Shown in pieces: positions 57,126 through 64,000 of a stretch of 64,000 nt of DNA. Position 1 is the first letter of the stretch, and every line of letters begins with the position of its first letter. Source of the stretch: Alkalicella caledoniensis (GTDB taxonomy: Bacteria > Bacillota > Proteinivoracia > Proteinivoracales > Proteinivoracaceae); NCBI RefSeq assembly GCF_014467015.1, contig NZ_CP058559.1, positions 3,534,001 to 3,598,000 on the forward strand, given 5' to 3'. Under the pieces are notes generated by a model that searched no databases, was not told where the DNA came from, and was given only the letters and a program-made list of their open reading frames with translations. The position numbers and the translations under genes are program-made.

Positions 57126-57715
57126 TCAAAAATTTAAAAATAGGAGTTGTTGTCACAGCATCTCACTGTACTTTGGAAGAAATAATGAGTCCATTGAAAA
57201 AGTTAGTAGAACAGGGATGTGAACTATTCCCAGTAATATCAAACAATGTCAATACAGATACAAAGTTTGGTAAAGGAGAAGACTGGATAAAACAGCTTGA
57301 AGATATAAGTGGAAAAAAAGTTATACAAACCATTGTAGACGCAGAGCCCATCGGACCCAAAAATGAGTTTGATGTACTTTTAGTTCTACCATGTACTGGA
57401 AACACAATGGCAAAACTTGCAAATGCCTTAACTGACAATGGTGCAATAATGGCAATAAAAGCACAACTTAGAAACGATAAGCCAGTAGTTTTGGCAATTT
57501 CCACAAATGATGCCTTGAGCCAAAATGCTATGAATTTAGGAAAACTACTAGGTCAAAAGAATTTTTTCTTCGTTCCCTTTGGTCAAGATGCACCATTTAA
57601 AAAGCCTTTTTCCATGGTAGCAGACCTTTCACAAATAGAACATACTATCGAAAGCGCATTAAGTAAAAAACAAGCCCAGCCTATGCTTATAACATACGAG
57701 GAGAAACAGCAATGA
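57122..57715 (+). CDS. dpaB: dipicolinate synthase subunit B
   Basis: A 197-residue flavoprotein-like subunit with the Rossmann start IGVVVTASHCTLEEIM and the flavin-type loop LLVLPCTGNTMAKLANAL. It partners DpaA. It overlaps dpaA and asd by four bases each, so all three are probably translated together. The order dpaA-dpaB-asd-dapG-dapA is the same as in Bacillus, where the last three genes supply the substrate. Confidence 0.95.
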   Translation: MIKNLKIGVVVTASHCTLEEIMSPLKKLVEQGCELFPVISNNVNTDTKFGKGEDWIKQLEDISGKKVIQTIVDAEPIGPKNEFDVLLVLPCTGNTMAKLANALTDNGAIMAIKAQLRNDKPVVLAISTNDALSQNAMNLGKLLGQKNFFFVPFGQDAPFKKPFSMVADLSQIEHTIESALSKKQAQPMLITYEEKQQ

Positions 57716-58743
57716 AGAAGTACAATGTAGCAGTTGTTGGTGCAACGGGGTTAGTGGGTAGTGAGTTTTTAAAATCTTTAAGGTCAGAGTATGTTAAAGA
57801 ACTACTGCCAATAGCTTCTGAAAATTCAAAGGGCAAAAGGATAATGTTTAACCAAAAGGAGTATGACATACTGACAATAAATGAAGGTCTAGAAAGTAAA
57901 ATTGATGTGGCATTCTTTTGCGCAGGGTCACAAATTAGTAAAAATTACGCCCGAGAGTTTGCAAAAAAAGGTGCCATTGTAATTGATAATAGTAGTTATT
58001 TTAGAATGAATGATGAAATTCCTTTAGTGGTACCTGAAGTAAATGGAGAGGTGTTAGATGAATATAAAGGAAAAATTATCGCCAACCCTAATTGTTCAAC
58101 TATACAACTCGTAGTTATTCTTAATGAGATAGACAAAATAGCCCCTATCAAAAGAGTTGTTGTCTCAACATACCAGAGTGTATCAGGAGCAGGTCAAAGG
58201 GGGTTAGATGAACTAATTCAACAGCAAGAAAACAGAGGAAAAAAAGGAGGACTTGAAGCAAAAGTTCTTCCTGTCAAAGGAGATAAAAAGCACTATCAGA
58301 TGTTTAACAATATACTTCCACAAATCGACTTATTTGAAGAGGACGGTTATACAAAAGAAGAGCATAAAATGATGAATGAATCAAAAAAAATATTGAAAAT
58401 TCCAAAGCTGCCAATAACAGTGACTACTGTTCGGGTACCTATAACAGTATGTCATTGTGAAAGTGTAAATATAGAAACATTCAAAAAATTTAGTATAAAC
58501 GATGTAAGAAACCACCTAAGCAAACAAGATTTTATCGAGGTAGAAGATGATGTAAATGAACAAATTTACCCAACACCTTTAAATGTCAGTGGAAAAGATA
58601 AAGTATATGTTGGTAGGATACGTAGGGACAATTCAATAGTTCATGGTATGAATTTGTGGATAGTGGCAGATAACGTACGAAAAGGTGCAGCCATTAACGG
58701 TTTGCAAATTCTGGAATATATTATTGCTAATAAATTAATTTAA
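57712..58743 (+). CDS. asd: aspartate-semialdehyde dehydrogenase
   Basis: 343 residues with the NADP loop VVGATGLVGSEFLKSL (about 7–22) and the catalytic cysteine in ANPNCSTIQLVV (near 126). A later active-site region contains TVRVPITVCHCESVN. It reduces aspartyl phosphate to the semialdehyde, the branch point for lysine, threonine and dipicolinate. It overlaps dpaB by four bases. Confidence 0.96.
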   Translation: MKKYNVAVVGATGLVGSEFLKSLRSEYVKELLPIASENSKGKRIMFNQKEYDILTINEGLESKIDVAFFCAGSQISKNYAREFAKKGAIVIDNSSYFRMNDEIPLVVPEVNGEVLDEYKGKIIANPNCSTIQLVVILNEIDKIAPIKRVVVSTYQSVSGAGQRGLDELIQQQENRGKKGGLEAKVLPVKGDKKHYQMFNNILPQIDLFEEDGYTKEEHKMMNESKKILKIPKLPITVTTVRVPITVCHCESVNIETFKKFSINDVRNHLSKQDFIEVEDDVNEQIYPTPLNVSGKDKVYVGRIRRDNSIVHGMNLWIVADNVRKGAAINGLQILEYIIANKLI

Positions 58744-58761
58744 GGAAAAGGGGAGAGCATA

Positions 58762-59976
58762 GTGATAATAGTGCAAAAATTTGGAGGAACTTCCCTTATG
58801 AATAGTGAGCAACAAGAAGATATCGCAAAAAAAGTTAAAGAGGAACTTTCAAAGGATAATAATAGAAAAATGGTTATTGTGGTTTCAGCCATGGGTAGAA
58901 AAGGGGAGCCCTACGCCACCGACACACTACTTTCTTTACTTGACCATTATAAGGATACTACCTTAGACAAAAAGGATCTTTTAATGTCTTGCGGAGAGAC
59001 AATATCTGCCTCGGTTTTAGGTAGCTTTTTGGACAAATTAGGAATAAAGAATAAAGTCCTAACAGGTTGGAATGCAGGTATTATCACTGACTCAAACTTT
59101 AGTAATGCAAGCATAAAAGCCGTTGATACAGAGTTTATAGAAGAATGTTTAGAAAACTACCCAGTAGTTATAGTAACAGGTTTTCAAGGTAAAAGTTCAG
59201 AAGGGGAACTTACAACCCTCGGTAGAGGAGGCAGTGATGTTACTGCTGTTGCTCTGGGTATCGCCTTAAAGGCTGAATATGTTGAAATATATACAGATGT
59301 GGAAGGGATAATGACAGCAGATCCTAGAGTAGTACCTGATGCTCAAATTATCGAAGAGATTACCTATCAAGAGGTTTTTCATATGGCAAATGACGGAGCA
59401 AAGGTAATACACCCTCGTGCAGTTGAGATGGCTATGCATAACGATATTGATCTTTGGGTGAAATCCATGGAATCTCAAACAAAAGGGACTAAAATCACAC
59501 ACCACGACGTCAAAGGAAAAAAGTGGGAAATTGATAGGTTTATAACAGGTGTAACAAGTATTGATAAATTAACCCATTTTAGGATATACACCGAAAAAAA
59601 CAACTCCCAAAAAGATCTTCAATTACTAGAAGCTCTAGCGTGTAAGGGTATAAGCTTAGATTTAATTTCCATAACACCGTGTATAAAAGCCTTTGTTGTT
59701 GAAGAGAAACACACTTACCTGGTGATAAAGGTTGTGGAAGAGTTCAACCTACAATATGAATATATAGAGGATTGTACTAAAGTTACTGTAATTGGTGTTG
59801 CAATGAAAGGGAAGCCTGGAGTTATGGCAAAAATTCTACACCCTCTAACACAAATTGATATACCCATAATCCAAACTTCAGACTCCCATATAAATATTTC
59901 CCTTTTAGTAGAAAAAAAATATTCGGAAAAATCCGTCAATGCTTTGCATAAGTATTTAATAACTAAAAAAAGTTGA
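58762..59976 (+). CDS. dapG: aspartokinase I (DapG type)
   Basis: A 404-residue kinase beginning IIVQKFGGTSLMNSEQQ, with the aspartate/ATP site TLGRGGSDVTAVALG and the KVIHPRAVEMA block. Two C-terminal ACT domains follow (from about 265). The DapG class is inhibited by diaminopimelate in Bacillus and feeds spore cortex and dipicolinate synthesis. It starts with GTG after AAGGGGAGAGC. No lysine riboswitch is seen, which agrees with DapG rather than LysC. Confidence 0.92.
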   Translation: MIIVQKFGGTSLMNSEQQEDIAKKVKEELSKDNNRKMVIVVSAMGRKGEPYATDTLLSLLDHYKDTTLDKKDLLMSCGETISASVLGSFLDKLGIKNKVLTGWNAGIITDSNFSNASIKAVDTEFIEECLENYPVVIVTGFQGKSSEGELTTLGRGGSDVTAVALGIALKAEYVEIYTDVEGIMTADPRVVPDAQIIEEITYQEVFHMANDGAKVIHPRAVEMAMHNDIDLWVKSMESQTKGTKITHHDVKGKKWEIDRFITGVTSIDKLTHFRIYTEKNNSQKDLQLLEALACKGISLDLISITPCIKAFVVEEKHTYLVIKVVEEFNLQYEYIEDCTKVTVIGVAMKGKPGVMAKILHPLTQIDIPIIQTSDSHINISLLVEKKYSEKSVNALHKYLITKKS

Positions 59977-59985
59977 GGTGATTTT

Positions 59986-60858
59986 ATGGAATTTGGTAAG
60001 GTTTTAACTGCAATGATAACTCCTTTTACCCCAGAAGGTACTGTTAACCTAAAAGAAGCAAAAAAAATTGCTAGGCATCTCATAGACAATGGAAATGATG
60101 GCTTAGTTTTAATAGGAACTACAGGAGAGTCTCCTACACTTACTTTAGAGGAAAAGATTGAACTTGTAGATGTTATTTCTAACGAAGTGAAAGGGAAAGC
60201 AAAAATAATTGTTGGAACGGGATCAAACAATACTGTAGAAACCCTAAGAACTACTAAGGCATTTGAGAACAACACCAATATTGACGGAATAATGGTTGTC
60301 ACACCATATTACAATAAGCCCACCCAGAAAGGTCTAATACTACACTTTGAAAAAATTGCTCTCAGTACAAAATTACCAATTATGCTGTATAATGTACCTT
60401 CAAGAACAGGCGGAAATATCCTCCCAGATACTGTTAAGAAACTTTCCAATATAAATAATATAACAGCTATTAAAGAGGCATCAGGAGACCTAGTGCAGGT
60501 GAGTGAAATTGCAGATTTGTGTGGTGATAATATAGATATTTACAGCGGGGAAGACTCATTAACACTTCCAATGTTGTCAGTTGGGGCTAAGGGGGTAGTT
60601 TCTGTTGCGGGTCATGTTGTGGGTAAAGAAATCCATAATATGATTGACGAGTTTTTTCTTGGAAACTATGATAAAGCCCGTGAAATACACCTCAAACTTT
60701 TACCCATATTCAAAAATTTGTTTATAGAAACAAATCCAATACCAGTAAAAGCAGCTATGCAACTATTAGGGTTTAAAACAGGAGTTTGCAGACTTCCGTT
60801 AAGTCCTCCAAACGATAAAACCATTGAGATTCTAAAAGAAACTTTAAAACTAAAGTAG
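59986..60858 (+). CDS. dapA: 4-hydroxy-tetrahydrodipicolinate synthase
   Basis: A 290-residue TIM-barrel aldolase with the GTTGESPTL substrate loop, the catalytic Tyr in MLYNVPSRTG and the Schiff-base lysine in AIKEASGDL (near 162). It condenses pyruvate with aspartate semialdehyde, giving the direct precursor of dipicolinate and diaminopimelate. TTGAGGTGATTTT precedes the ATG. Its stop lies inside the following terminator stem. Confidence 0.97.
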   Translation: MEFGKVLTAMITPFTPEGTVNLKEAKKIARHLIDNGNDGLVLIGTTGESPTLTLEEKIELVDVISNEVKGKAKIIVGTGSNNTVETLRTTKAFENNTNIDGIMVVTPYYNKPTQKGLILHFEKIALSTKLPIMLYNVPSRTGGNILPDTVKKLSNINNITAIKEASGDLVQVSEIADLCGDNIDIYSGEDSLTLPMLSVGAKGVVSVAGHVVGKEIHNMIDEFFLGNYDKAREIHLKLLPIFKNLFIETNPIPVKAAMQLLGFKTGVCRLPLSPPNDKTIEILKETLKLK

Positions 60859-60888
60859 GTTATAGATGCCTACTTTAGTTTCTTTTTT
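60847..60888 (+). terminator. terminator after dapA
   Basis: AAACTAAAGTAGG (60847–60859) pairs perfectly with CCTACTTTAGTTT (60869–60881) over 13 bp with a nine-base loop, followed by CTTTTTT. It closes the dpaA-dapA operon. Confidence 0.95.
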
Positions 60889-61001
60889 GTGTTTTATGGA
60901 AACCATAAAAATGATATTTTTAAAAAATTGAACTTTACTTTTAAAGAAATTGTATTATTTATCCAAATGTAGTATAATCCCACGTTTGACACTTGATGAT
61001 T

Positions 61002-61046
61002 AAAAAAAGCCTGTAATCCCTTGAAAATAAAGGGTTTGTAGGCTTT
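61002..61046 (-). terminator. transposase terminator (copy 1)
   Basis: AAAGCCT (61006–61012) pairs with AGGCTTT (61040–61046), with an inner CCCTT/AAGGG stem. On the - strand the structure is followed by seven U. It also has AATTTTTG on the + side, so it can block incoming + strand transcription. An identical structure is present in the second copy (63219–63263). Confidence 0.85.
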
Positions 61047-61076
61047 AATTTTTGTCAAAAAAGTGAATAATGTTTT

Positions 61077-62819
61077 TTACTTCTTTGTATCTTTTAGAAT
61101 CTTTTTCATCTTGCTTTTTGTTACAATTTGGTAGTCTGTGCGAAAGTCAAAGGCTTCATGTAAAGCATCGGTAAAATCGGTTCTAGTATATAAGGGCTCA
61201 TATCCTTCTCCCTTAATTTCTTTGAAATTCATATCTCTTAATTCACTAATAATTTCATGACAGGTAAATTCCTCTTTAAGTCGCTTTTCTAGCATTCTAT
61301 AGATGACTAAAGATATAAAGCATGTGCTGAAATGTGCTTCAATACGGTCATCTTTTTTTAAGAATACAGGTCTTGCTTTGAATTCACTTTTCATAATCCT
61401 AAAGCATTCCTCGATTTCCCATCTCCTGTGATTTACCTTAATTATTTCAGGTACATCATCCTCAAGATTTGTACAAACTCCATAAAAACCATCAAAAGCT
61501 TCTTCTTTTTGGATGATAGCTTGATCAATGCTGTATATTTCTTTCTTTGCAATTTCACCATCAGGAGTATAGCTCGTTTTATGAATAAATCTTTTGTAAT
61601 CGTTAGCATTACATTTCTTGATTTTTGTCGGGTTTGTATCTATAGTCTTTTGAGCACGTTCTATTTGTGAGTTGCGGATTTTGCGCTGATAATCCCTGTA
61701 TTTGATCGAATAAGTTACAATCAATCTTTGTTCAAAGCCATTTTCTTTGATCCAACGTTCTTTGAAATAGACCTTTGCACTTATTTTTGCTTTATCTTCA
61801 GGAGTAGCCTTATCTATCATTTCATCGAGTTCAGAAATATCATAGTTTTTTTTGCTGCCTGGAAGTTTCCAGCCATCAGGATCAAGAGCCCATTTCTTCA
61901 GGTGTGCTTTTAATTTTTTAATAGATTGTGTGGTAATAAAAGCTCGACCATCCTTGTCGTTAAACTTTCGATTAGCTTCTGAAGCCAACCCAGCATCTGT
62001 GCACACGATAAATTTAGAAAGCTCAAAATCAGAAACGATTTTCTTTTCCAATGGTTTTAGAGTCAGTTGCTCATTCATATTCCCCCTGTTAATGCTAAAA
62101 GCCAGAGGAATGCCATCCCCGTCCATGAATAGCCCCATTTGGACTATCGGGTTTGGTCTGTGTTCTTTTGACGGACCATACTGCTTTATACCATCTCCCT
62201 GCTCTATTTCAAAAAAGTAATTGGTGCAATCATAGTAAAGAACGCCGGTATTTCTTTTGGAGACCTTCAAGCTATTTTTGTACAAGGAGGACTGGATAAA
62301 GTCTGTCTCCTTAGCAAGAATTTCAAGAGCTCTGTATATTTGATGCAAATCATATTTGGGTTGTTCTATAAACTTTTTAGAAAGCTCATATGTAGCAAGT
62401 TTTGAAGAAGGGAAGATAATTCTACCGTAAATAAGCCTGGAAAGAATCGAGTCTAAATCAAAATCAAACTTATATTTTTGTGATATTTCCATACAAATCT
62501 TGTGTAGCCCAAGATCATGATATATTTTTTGCAGGAATAGGTAACCGCCGTTAAACAAGCGTGGTTCACCTTTATCAATAAGTTTTGAGGGGGAGTACTT
62601 TACAAGAACTTCCCTTTTTTCTTCCTTTTCTTTTTTGTTAAGTTCTTCTACGTAATTTTTTGCCCATTCTATGGGATCTTGGTCGATTAATTTTTTTTCT
62701 AAATCAGCAACGGTACCGAGCTTTTCAACAACTTTAGAAGAGCGCTTTCCATTTTCGTAAATAGACTTAACCACATATAAAGATGCGGCATTTTTTGAAC
62801 TAACAATTTGTAGTCTCAT
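61077..62819 (-). CDS. IS1634-family DDE transposase, intact
   Basis: 580 residues. The DDE triad is visible: Asp197 in VLYYDCTNYFFE, Asp275 in IVCTDAGLASEANRKF and Glu470 in HRRWEIEECFRIMKSEF. The last includes the IS4-superfamily R-x3-E-x6-K spacing. Length and motifs match IS1634-type enzymes. The ATG follows AAGGGTGGTG on the - strand. The frame is uninterrupted and the identical second copy suggests recent activity. Several + strand ORFs inside it are shadows. Confidence 0.92.
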   Translation of the reverse strand: MRLQIVSSKNAASLYVVKSIYENGKRSSKVVEKLGTVADLEKKLIDQDPIEWAKNYVEELNKKEKEEKREVLVKYSPSKLIDKGEPRLFNGGYLFLQKIYHDLGLHKICMEISQKYKFDFDLDSILSRLIYGRIIFPSSKLATYELSKKFIEQPKYDLHQIYRALEILAKETDFIQSSLYKNSLKVSKRNTGVLYYDCTNYFFEIEQGDGIKQYGPSKEHRPNPIVQMGLFMDGDGIPLAFSINRGNMNEQLTLKPLEKKIVSDFELSKFIVCTDAGLASEANRKFNDKDGRAFITTQSIKKLKAHLKKWALDPDGWKLPGSKKNYDISELDEMIDKATPEDKAKISAKVYFKERWIKENGFEQRLIVTYSIKYRDYQRKIRNSQIERAQKTIDTNPTKIKKCNANDYKRFIHKTSYTPDGEIAKKEIYSIDQAIIQKEEAFDGFYGVCTNLEDDVPEIIKVNHRRWEIEECFRIMKSEFKARPVFLKKDDRIEAHFSTCFISLVIYRMLEKRLKEEFTCHEIISELRDMNFKEIKGEGYEPLYTRTDFTDALHEAFDFRTDYQIVTKSKMKKILKDTKK

Positions 62820-62901
62820 TTTTTTACACCACCCTTACAAACAACTACTTATATCATAACACATTGTTAAACATTGTGCACTAAAAATATGTAAAGTTTG
62901 A

Positions 62902-63144
<243 letters not shown>

Positions 63145-63166
63145 AAATAAGGTCAATAGGTTTTTA

Positions 63167-63195
63167 TTGACAGTTTATATCCTTTTATGTATAAT
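63167..63195 (+). promoter_or_regulatory. perfect sigma-A promoter at the left end of IS copy 2
   Basis: TTGACA (63167–63172) and TATAAT (63190–63195), spacer 17. The -10 falls at the point where identity between the two IS copies starts (63189). It follows the HIT remnant and, by the common HIT-rpsU gene order in Firmicutes, may once have driven rpsU or another gene now beyond the window. Confidence 0.75.
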
Positions 63196-64000
63196 CCCAC
63201 GTTTGACACTTGATGATTAAAAAAAGCCTGTAATCCCTTGAAAATAAAGGGTTTGTAGGCTTTAATTTTTGTCAAAAAAGTGAATAATGTTTTTTACTTC
63301 TTTGTATCTTTTAGAATCTTTTTCATCTTGCTTTTTGTTACAATTTGGTAGTCTGTGCGAAAGTCAAAGGCTTCATGTAAAGCATCGGTAAAATCGGTTC
63401 TAGTATATAAGGGCTCATATCCTTCTCCCTTAATTTCTTTGAAATTCATATCTCTTAATTCACTAATAATTTCATGACAGGTAAATTCCTCTTTAAGTCG
63501 CTTTTCTAGCATTCTATAGATGACTAAAGATATAAAGCATGTGCTGAAATGTGCTTCAATACGGTCATCTTTTTTTAAGAATACAGGTCTTGCTTTGAAT
63601 TCACTTTTCATAATCCTAAAGCATTCCTCGATTTCCCATCTCCTGTGATTTACCTTAATTATTTCAGGTACATCATCCTCAAGATTTGTACAAACTCCAT
63701 AAAAACCATCAAAAGCTTCTTCTTTTTGGATGATAGCTTGATCAATGCTGTATATTTCTTTCTTTGCAATTTCACCATCAGGAGTATAGCTCGTTTTATG
63801 AATAAATCTTTTGTAATCGTTAGCATTACATTTCTTGATTTTTGTCGGGTTTGTATCTATAGTCTTTTGAGCACGTTCTATTTGTGAGTTGCGGATTTTG
63901 CGCTGATAATCCCTGTATTTGATCGAATAAGTTACAATCAATCTTTGTTCAAAGCCATTTTCTTTGATCCAACGTTCTTTGAAATAGACCTTTGCACTTA
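63189..64000 (-). mobile_element. second copy of the same IS, cut by the window edge
   Basis: The 812 bases from 63189 to the edge match 60972–61783 of copy 1 with no difference seen. The orientation is the same. The terminal TTTGACACTTGA is at 63202–63213 and the terminator hairpin at 63219–63263. The remainder, including the transposase N-terminus, lies outside. Confidence 0.92.
63294..64000 (-). CDS. IS1634-family transposase, copy 2, C-terminal part
   Basis: The last 235 or so codons of a transposase identical to copy 1, ending at 63294 on the - strand and open to the right edge. The catalytic glutamate region HRRWEIEECFRIMKSEF is present; the two aspartates would lie outside. No stop or frameshift is seen in the visible part. 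Confidence 0.92.
   Translation of the reverse strand, partial: SAKVYFKERWIKENGFEQRLIVTYSIKYRDYQRKIRNSQIERAQKTIDTNPTKIKKCNANDYKRFIHKTSYTPDGEIAKKEIYSIDQAIIQKEEAFDGFYGVCTNLEDDVPEIIKVNHRRWEIEECFRIMKSEFKARPVFLKKDDRIEAHFSTCFISLVIYRMLEKRLKEEFTCHEIISELRDMNFKEIKGEGYEPLYTRTDFTDALHEAFDFRTDYQIVTKSKMKKILKDTKK

Noticed and set aside
58744-58761. Lysine riboswitch before dapG
   Set aside because: The gap is only 18 bases and no L-box elements are present upstream of dapG or dapA.
59715-60302. 195-codon minus-strand ORF across dapG and dapA
   Set aside because: It overlaps two certain genes and has a hydrophobic, low-information composition typical of antisense frames.
61428-62220. Plus-strand ORFs within the transposase gene
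   Set aside because: They are shadows of the transposase on the other strand; no ribosome sites, and the same shadow reappears in copy 2.

Overview
The window is a 64 kb piece of a low-GC, Gram-positive, motile, endospore-forming bacterium, most likely an anaerobic member of the Clostridia. The evidence is the gene order, which largely follows the Bacillus/Clostridia fla/che – rpsB – tsf – pyrH – frr – uppS – cdsA – dxr – rseP – proS – polC – rimP – nusA – infB – truB – ribF – rpsO – pnp – spoVF – asd – dapG – dapA backbone. Supporting signs are strong AGGAGG-type ribosome sites, frequent TTG/GTG starts, sigma-A style promoters, intrinsic terminators, a T-box leader, and sporulation genes (dipicolinate synthase, YlmC/YmxH, YlxY-like deacetylase, Spo0E-like peptide). 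The genus cannot be named from this sequence alone. Every backbone gene is on the + strand; only the two insertion-sequence transposases are on the - strand.

1–26.5 kb: flagellum and chemotaxis operon. It runs from the end of fliF through fliG-H-I-J, a MotE-like protein, fliK, flgD, a small flagellar operon protein, flgE, flbD/swrD, motA-motB, fliL-M-Y, cheY, fliO-P-Q-R, flhB-A-F-G, a PilZ protein, cheA-W-C-D and sigD. It ends with a FapA-family protein and three small accessory genes. Adaptation and CheY-P removal are represented by CheC, CheD and FliY; no cheB or cheR is present.

26.5–35.3 kb: translation and envelope precursor genes. A membrane-anchored protein with its own promoter comes first, then rpsB and tsf separated by a terminator-like hairpin, pyrH, frr, a 58-residue ORF, uppS (preceded by a GATAA pentamer array), cdsA, dxr, rseP and ispG.

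35.3–36.3 kb: a non-coding kilobase. A consensus promoter overlaps the ispG stop and drives a T-box leader with its terminator. Next come about five and a half tandem copies of a ~115 bp repeat, and only then proS, about 770 bp downstream of the T-box terminator. This is the most unusual stretch in the window.

36.3–60.9 kb: proS, a family 2 glycosyltransferase, an MgtC-like protein and polC. A fresh promoter then starts rimP-nusA-ylxR-ylxQ-infB-rbfA-nrnA-truB-ribF, followed by rpsO and pnp, each ending in a terminator. Next are the sporulation-linked genes and a stress-type protein, then dpaA-dpaB-asd-dapG-dapA, which couples the lysine/diaminopimelate pathway to spore dipicolinate.

60.9–64 kb: a mobile, eroded end. 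A complete IS1634-type element and the first ~800 bp of a second, identical copy flank the C-terminal remnant of a HIT-family gene. The second copy sits on a perfect sigma-A promoter that probably belonged to the next gene. I found no CRISPR array, tRNA, rRNA, phage or defence system. The region is mainly ordinary core genome, with its novelty in the non-coding repeats and the IS-altered end.
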